This document shows positions 60,562 to 64,000 of a stretch of 64,000 bases of DNA, one piece after another. The stretch is from NCBI GenBank assembly GCA_005954745.1, contig CP040678.1:1178001-1242000 (forward strand), in the 5' to 3' direction. Every line of letters starts with the position of its first letter. Position 1 is the first letter of the stretch. Origin of the DNA: Halostella pelagica (GTDB taxonomy: Archaea; Halobacteriota; Halobacteria; Halobacteriales; Natronoarchaeaceae). The position numbers and the translations under genes were made by a program. The notes beneath the pieces were generated by a model that made no database searches, was not told the DNA's origin, and saw only the letters and a program-made list of their open reading frames with translations.

Positions 60562-60867
60562 TTAATCAAACCCAATGATTTGCCGAGACCGCTGGTGCTT
60601 CAATCGTTGCTGGAGGGTATAAGCGTCCCAGCGAGAACAATTGTCATATAGAAATCGGGTCCATTGATCTGCATGGGAAGCCTTTAATCGAATTCCATCT
60701 AACCCTTGGTCATCAATAAAATCCATTTGGATTAGGTCATAATAGGCATCTTCAGATTTCTCCCCCCAGCATTTTGCTAGCAGCTCACTTTTTGGAACAG
60801 GATCTCCAGACCCCAGATTATTAATCAGCATTCCGATCAGTTCGCAATGACTTTTCTGCGAACTCAT
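60562..60867 (-). CDS. 101-residue protein, possible winged-helix domain
   Basis: Unrecognised acidic-to-neutral protein: KSHCELIGMLINNLGSGD, VPKSELLAKCWGEKSEDAYY and LIQMDFIDDQGLDGIRL could be the three helices and wing of a winged helix, with a basic C-terminal tail (LQQRLKHQRSRQIIG). It is first in the minus-strand pair with the channel gene, starting about 33 bases after TATA-like TAGATATTTG, and its stop and the channel ATG are one base apart. It could regulate or gate its partner; function unknown. Confidence 0.7.
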   Translation of the reverse strand: MSSQKSHCELIGMLINNLGSGDPVPKSELLAKCWGEKSEDAYYDLIQMDFIDDQGLDGIRLKASHADQWTRFLYDNCSRWDAYTLQQRLKHQRSRQIIGFD

Positions 60868-60896
60868 TAGTCGTTAACACTGACGAGAACACAGGT

Positions 60897-60906
60897 CAAA
60901 TATCTA
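60897..60906 (-). promoter_or_regulatory. TATA box of the minus-strand island pair
   Basis: Minus strand TAGATATTTG, about 33 bases before the ATG at 60867. It lies twelve bases from the palindrome at 60918-60937. Confidence 0.55.
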
Positions 60907-60917
60907 CTGCACTAGGG

Positions 60918-60937
60918 GTGCCAATCTAGATTGGCAC
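60918..60937. promoter_or_regulatory. Perfect 20-base palindrome, probable operator
   Basis: GTGCCAATCTAGATTGGCAC is identical on both strands and lies between the two divergent TATA boxes, about ten bases from each. The adjacent TGCCATTGGCC (60954-60964), at the plus-strand TATA/initiation region, repeats the TGCCA and ATTGGC half-sites. The encoded winged-helix protein (60980-61444) is the natural candidate to bind here. Confidence 0.7.
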
Positions 60938-60945
60938 GGCCGCAA

Positions 60946-60955
60946 AACGCTTATG
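60946..60955 (+). promoter_or_regulatory. TATA box of the plus-strand island pair
   Basis: AACGCTTATG, centred about 29 bases before the ATG at 60980, indicating a leaderless start. The upstream in-frame ATG at 60953 overlaps this box and is therefore rejected. Confidence 0.55.
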
Positions 60956-60979
60956 CCATTGGCCCTTGGTCGTCAATAT

Positions 60980-61444
60980 ATGGTGCCACCAGAGGGGGCA
61001 GAAGAGCAGGATGACAGCCCCGATATGAAGAAGATTCGGCGGAATCATCCTAGTGGATGGCTATATCTCACGAAGAACGACAGCGTTAATTATGTACTGG
61101 ATGCATTGATAGATCTTCCCCCAGGTAAAGAATTTAATAAGACAGAGTTGGCTGATCAAGTGGGAATTAGTCGTGAATCTGTCCGGAAGCATATTGAACT
61201 CTTCTTAGAGTTAGGAATACTCGAAGAAGTTACTGGAACTAGTAACCAACGTTACCGCCTAAACATAGATGGAAGGGTAACCAATGAGGTGTTCGCAGTT
61301 AACAGCGCTGTGAATGCTGCTCGGGGAGAGGAAGAGATCACTATAGATCTTGATCCGCTTTTCCATAGTACACCTTCGCGGGGAGAGGCCTATTCAGTAA
61401 TGCAAAGTGTGAGTAATAACATAGAGAACAAGCTGAAAAGTTAA
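60980..61444 (+). CDS. Winged-helix regulator of the AT-rich island
   Basis: A 154-residue DNA-binding protein: residues about 40-110 form a winged helix with YVLDALIDLPPGKEFNKTEL, ADQVGISRESVRKHIELFLE and wing LEEVTGTSNQRYRLNI. The C-terminal part (TIDLDPLFHSTPSRGEAYSV) is likely for dimerisation or ligand binding. It is divergent from the 101-residue/channel pair and three bases before the 212-residue gene. Probably an autoregulator acting on the palindrome just upstream. AT-rich codon use. Confidence 0.8.
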   Translation: MVPPEGAEEQDDSPDMKKIRRNHPSGWLYLTKNDSVNYVLDALIDLPPGKEFNKTELADQVGISRESVRKHIELFLELGILEEVTGTSNQRYRLNIDGRVTNEVFAVNSAVNAARGEEEITIDLDPLFHSTPSRGEAYSVMQSVSNNIENKLKS

Positions 61445-61447
61445 AAT

Positions 61448-62086
61448 ATGTCTGAGAACATTTTTATGGATAGGATCGATGAATTGGAATCTAAATTTGG
61501 GAAAATAAGTGCAGAGACAGGAGAAGTTATAGAACAAACTGAAGAAAACGATGATGGAAATACAGAATATTATCGTGGATTTTACTTTGAGTTTGAGAAT
61601 TCCCACTTCTATATTCTTGGATCTGCTTCTAAGGAATATGTCGCTCTGAGATATCCATATAGTCTCACCAAGCACCTATCAAATAGAATAGATATAGAGA
61701 AAGCAAGAGAATTAGTTGAGGATAGTGGAGAGGATTTTGAGGAAGAAGAGTTAAAAGAAGAAGCAGCAACTGAACTGCTTCGAACCATACAAGATGAGGA
61801 GTTAGAACAATTAGAGTTCCATCTCTCGGAACGGCTAACTTCCTCCGAAGTTGAATACGATATTTCTCACAAAGAAGGTCTCCCTACTGGGTTTCAAGTA
61901 GAAACGCTATTATTCCCGTATGAGGGGTCAATCAGATTATCCACTCTATATGACGAATTACAAGCAGTCAATGCAATAGGGAAGCTTGGAAGTAGGTTCT
62001 TGGCATCCTCATTTAATTTATCAATTGACAGCGGAACAGATGGAGAAGATAAATCGTTTTCAATAAACCTTGCACAAGAAACTTAA
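61448..62086 (+). CDS. Unrecognised 212-residue island protein
   Basis: No family was recognised. The acidic protein has two beta-rich parts, GFYFEFENSHFYILGSASKE and GFQVETLLFPYEGSIRLSTL, separated by a Glu-rich helical middle (about 85-120: EDFEEEELKEEAATELLRTI); this layout recalls YbjN/secretion-chaperone-like folds, only as resemblance. It lies three bases after the winged-helix gene, so it is cotranscribed and may interact with it. Codons such as AGA, ATA and TTA are frequent, unlike surrounding genes. It ends ten bases before the convergent aroC stop. Confidence 0.75.
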   Translation: MSENIFMDRIDELESKFGKISAETGEVIEQTEENDDGNTEYYRGFYFEFENSHFYILGSASKEYVALRYPYSLTKHLSNRIDIEKARELVEDSGEDFEEEELKEEAATELLRTIQDEELEQLEFHLSERLTSSEVEYDISHKEGLPTGFQVETLLFPYEGSIRLSTLYDELQAVNAIGKLGSRFLASSFNLSIDSGTDGEDKSFSINLAQET

Positions 62087-62095
62087 TTAAGCAGT

Positions 62096-63250
62096 TTATT
62101 CCTCGTTCTCCGGACTACTCGGGTGATAGTCCGTATCGTACTCGCCGGGCCGGTCGTCGACTCGGTCGGGGTTCATGCGGCCACCGAGAAGCATGAAATC
62201 GACGAGCGTCAGCGCGAGCATCGCCTCCACCACGGGGACGCCCCGCGGCGGGAGGACGGGGTCGTGGCGGCCGATGACTTTCTCCTCTTTCTCCTCGCCG
62301 GTCTCCCAGTCGACGGTCTGCTGTGACTTCGGGATAGACGTCGGCGCGTGCAGGGTCACCTCGCCGTAGATGGGTTCGCCACTGGTGATACCACCCTGTA
62401 GGCCGCCGTGGTCGTTCTCGGCCGGGACGGGGTCACCGTCGTCATTAAATTCCCAGTGGTCGTTGCGCTCGTACCCGGTGTACTCACGCGCGTCTTTGCC
62501 GAGGCCGAACTCGAAGGCAGTCGTCGCGGGCACGGACATCATCGCCTGACCGAGTCGTGACTCGACGGAGTCGAACCGCGGTGCACCGAGGCCGCGCGGG
62601 ACGCCGCGGGCCTCGAAGTAGATGCTGCCACCGATGGAGTCTCCTTCTTCCTGATATTGCTCGATCAGTTCCTGCATCTCCACGGCTGTCTCGGGGTGGG
62701 CACAGCGGACATCGTTCTCCTCGGAGTGTGCTTTGATCTGTTCGAAGGATAGTTCGGGCGCTTCGACGTCGCCGATCTGATTGACGTGGGCTTTGAGTTC
62801 GACCCCTTCCTGTGCGAGGAGTTTCTTCGCAATGGCACCCGCCGCGACCCAGTTGACCGTCTCGCGGGCAGAGGAGCGACCGCCGCCGCCCCAGTTTCGG
62901 GTGCCGAACTTGGCGGAGTAGGTGAAGTCGCCGTGGCTTGGCCGCGGCGCGGTGATAAACGGTTCGTACTTACCGGAGCGGGCGTCCTTGTTCTGGATGA
63001 CCATCCCGATCGGGGTGCCCGTAGTGTAGCCGTCCTGTACGCCGCTTTTGATCGAGACGTCGTCGGGTTCACCGCGGCTCGTCGAGATCATCGACTGGCC
63101 GGGTTTGCGTCGGTCCAGGTCAGCCTGAATGTCCTCCTCGGAGAGCTCGATACCGGCGGGACAGCCGCTGACCGTCACGCCCATCGCCTCGCCGTGGCTC
63201 TCGCCGAAAGTGGTCACCTGAAAGAGGTGACCGAAGCTGTTGCCGTTCAT
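62096..63250 (-). CDS. aroC: Chorismate synthase
   Basis: Last common step of aromatic amino-acid synthesis, converting EPSP to chorismate with reduced FMN; 384 residues. Signatures are GESHGEAMGVTVSGCPAGIE, RRKPGQSMISTSRGEPD, FGTRNWGGGGRSSARETVNW and DHGGLQGGITSGEPI, with both catalytic His (GESHG and the RCAHPE area) visible. The ATG at 63250 gives the usual MNGNSFGHLFQ start; the in-frame 16 residues upstream are rejected. A TATA-like ATCTAAATGC lies around 63275-63284. Confidence 0.96.
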   Translation of the reverse strand: MNGNSFGHLFQVTTFGESHGEAMGVTVSGCPAGIELSEEDIQADLDRRKPGQSMISTSRGEPDDVSIKSGVQDGYTTGTPIGMVIQNKDARSGKYEPFITAPRPSHGDFTYSAKFGTRNWGGGGRSSARETVNWVAAGAIAKKLLAQEGVELKAHVNQIGDVEAPELSFEQIKAHSEENDVRCAHPETAVEMQELIEQYQEEGDSIGGSIYFEARGVPRGLGAPRFDSVESRLGQAMMSVPATTAFEFGLGKDAREYTGYERNDHWEFNDDGDPVPAENDHGGLQGGITSGEPIYGEVTLHAPTSIPKSQQTVDWETGEEKEEKVIGRHDPVLPPRGVPVVEAMLALTLVDFMLLGGRMNPDRVDDRPGEYDTDYHPSSPENEE

Positions 63251-63336
63251 TACGCATCCGTGGGGCCGCCTGGCATTTAGATGTTGTAGTACGCGCAAGA
63301 AGCGGCGTAGCAGGGCCCGTCGAGAACACTGTCGAG

Positions 63337-64000
63337 TTACTCCCGCACGTCCGACAGCCGAGCGGCGGCGAACGGAACGAGCATCTCGTGGGGATGCAGG
63401 CCGCCGTGCATTCCGACCAGATCGAGTTCTTCGGGTTCAGCGTCGCCGAACCAGGTGCCGAGGTTCCGGTGGGTGAGCACGATATCGCCCAGTCGTCTGC
63501 GGAACGTCTCGGACGGGTCGATGTCGCCGAACAGGTCGCTGTCGAGGACTTCCTCTCGGCGGAAGACGCGAGCGTCGAGTTCGTCAATCAGGCGTTCGCG
63601 GAGCGGTTCGACGCGGTCCGGCCGGAGCTGCAGATGGACGTTTCGCGGGCTTCCGCAGAACCGGATCGGCGTGCCATCGGCGCGCTGGCGGAGGCTCTCA
63701 GTCAGACCGTCGACCCCGGACAGTTCGACGTTTCGCTCGGGGTCGGTGTCGACGTGGCCGTGGTCCGCAGTGACCACGACCAGTGTGTCCTCTGCCGCCG
63801 CGTCGGCGACTCCGTCGAGCGCGTTCGCGACCGTTTCGTCGACGGCCGACAGCGCCTCTTGGTACTCGTCGGATTCGGTCCCGGATCCGTGGGACGCGTG
63901 GTCGACATGCGGGAAGTAGGCGAACACGTACGACGGCGGTTCCGCGGCGTCGACGGCGTCCCGGAGCGTCGATTCCGTGTCAGCAGCGTCCCCGTACTCG
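63337..64000 (-). CDS. Alkaline-phosphatase-superfamily protein (N terminus beyond window)
   Basis: C-terminal part of a phosphodiesterase/nucleotide pyrophosphatase-like enzyme, open to the window edge (about 220 residues visible). Metal-binding motifs of the superfamily are present: HVDHASHG and VVVTADHGHVDTD; the end contains MHGGLHPHEMLVPFAA. It would hydrolyse a phosphodiester or nucleotide substrate. The nucleophile Thr/Ser region is not in view. Confidence 0.85.
   Translation of the reverse strand, partial: EYGDAADTESTLRDAVDAAEPPSYVFAYFPHVDHASHGSGTESDEYQEALSAVDETVANALDGVADAAAEDTLVVVTADHGHVDTDPERNVELSGVDGLTESLRQRADGTPIRFCGSPRNVHLQLRPDRVEPLRERLIDELDARVFRREEVLDSDLFGDIDPSETFRRRLGDIVLTHRNLGTWFGDAEPEELDLVGMHGGLHPHEMLVPFAAARLSDVRE

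Noticed and set aside
59442-62086. Island considered as an insertion sequence or provirus
   Set aside because: No transposase, integrase, tRNA fragment or terminal repeats were found; the four genes do not resemble viral structural genes.

Overview
The window looks like the chromosome of a halophilic archaeon (class Halobacteria). The support is GC-rich coding sequence with strongly acidic proteins, dense ATGA and TAATG gene overlaps, TATA boxes about 25-30 bases upstream of leaderless or nearly leaderless starts, Tat-type lipoprotein signals, a halocyanin-like copper protein, an 11-gene nuo cluster without nuoEFG, a split nuoJ, and queD/queE/queC for archaeosine precursor synthesis. No rRNA, tRNA, CRISPR array or insertion sequence was recognised.

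Layout. 1-3715: the end of an ABC ATPase gene, an unexplained 415-base gap, a CBS/ParB-like protein and a TrkA-N/DHH phosphoesterase. 3774-14410: the respiratory complex I-like operon nuoA-B-CD-H-I-J1-J2-K-L-M-N on the minus strand, with a clear promoter before nuoA and a 256-base internal gap before nuoJ1. 14558-31375: housekeeping and surface genes, namely purK-purE, an Agl23-type glycosylation membrane protein, ribH with an aminotransferase, a PQQ-type sugar dehydrogenase, 5-formyl-THF cyclo-ligase, a GIY-YIG-like protein, ribL with a JAMM protease, a RecJ-like DHH protein, a secreted phospholipase-D-like protein, a HEAT-repeat protein, a CDP-alcohol phosphatidyltransferase and a halocyanin. 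31461-37548: a large pilin-like von Willebrand A protein, a Xi-class glutathione transferase, a restriction-nuclease-like protein preceded by a 41-residue zinc-ribbon gene, and a winged-helix protein.

37770-50277 is a chemotaxis cluster. A very long transducer (plus strand) converges on the minus-strand series cheY-cheB-cheA-cheC-cheC(tandem)-cheD-cheR, and two divergent cheW genes lie beyond cheY. The transducer, CheA and CheB all carry unusually long low-complexity acidic or Thr/Ala-rich segments. 50344-63250 holds queD-queE-queC, an EamA transporter, a short flavoprotein, a Tat-exported metzincin-like protease, an SRPBCC protein, an Lrp-type regulator next to korA-korB, a foreign-looking AT-rich island (about 59330-62095), and aroC. 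The window ends inside an alkaline-phosphatase-superfamily gene.

The strongest candidate for something new is the AT-rich island. Two divergent gene pairs share one promoter region: a small probable winged-helix protein plus a pentapeptide-repeat/ion-channel fusion on one side, and a winged-helix regulator plus an unrecognised 212-residue protein on the other. A perfect 20-base palindrome lies between the two TATA boxes. This has the form of a self-regulated accessory (possibly defence) module, but that role is inference.
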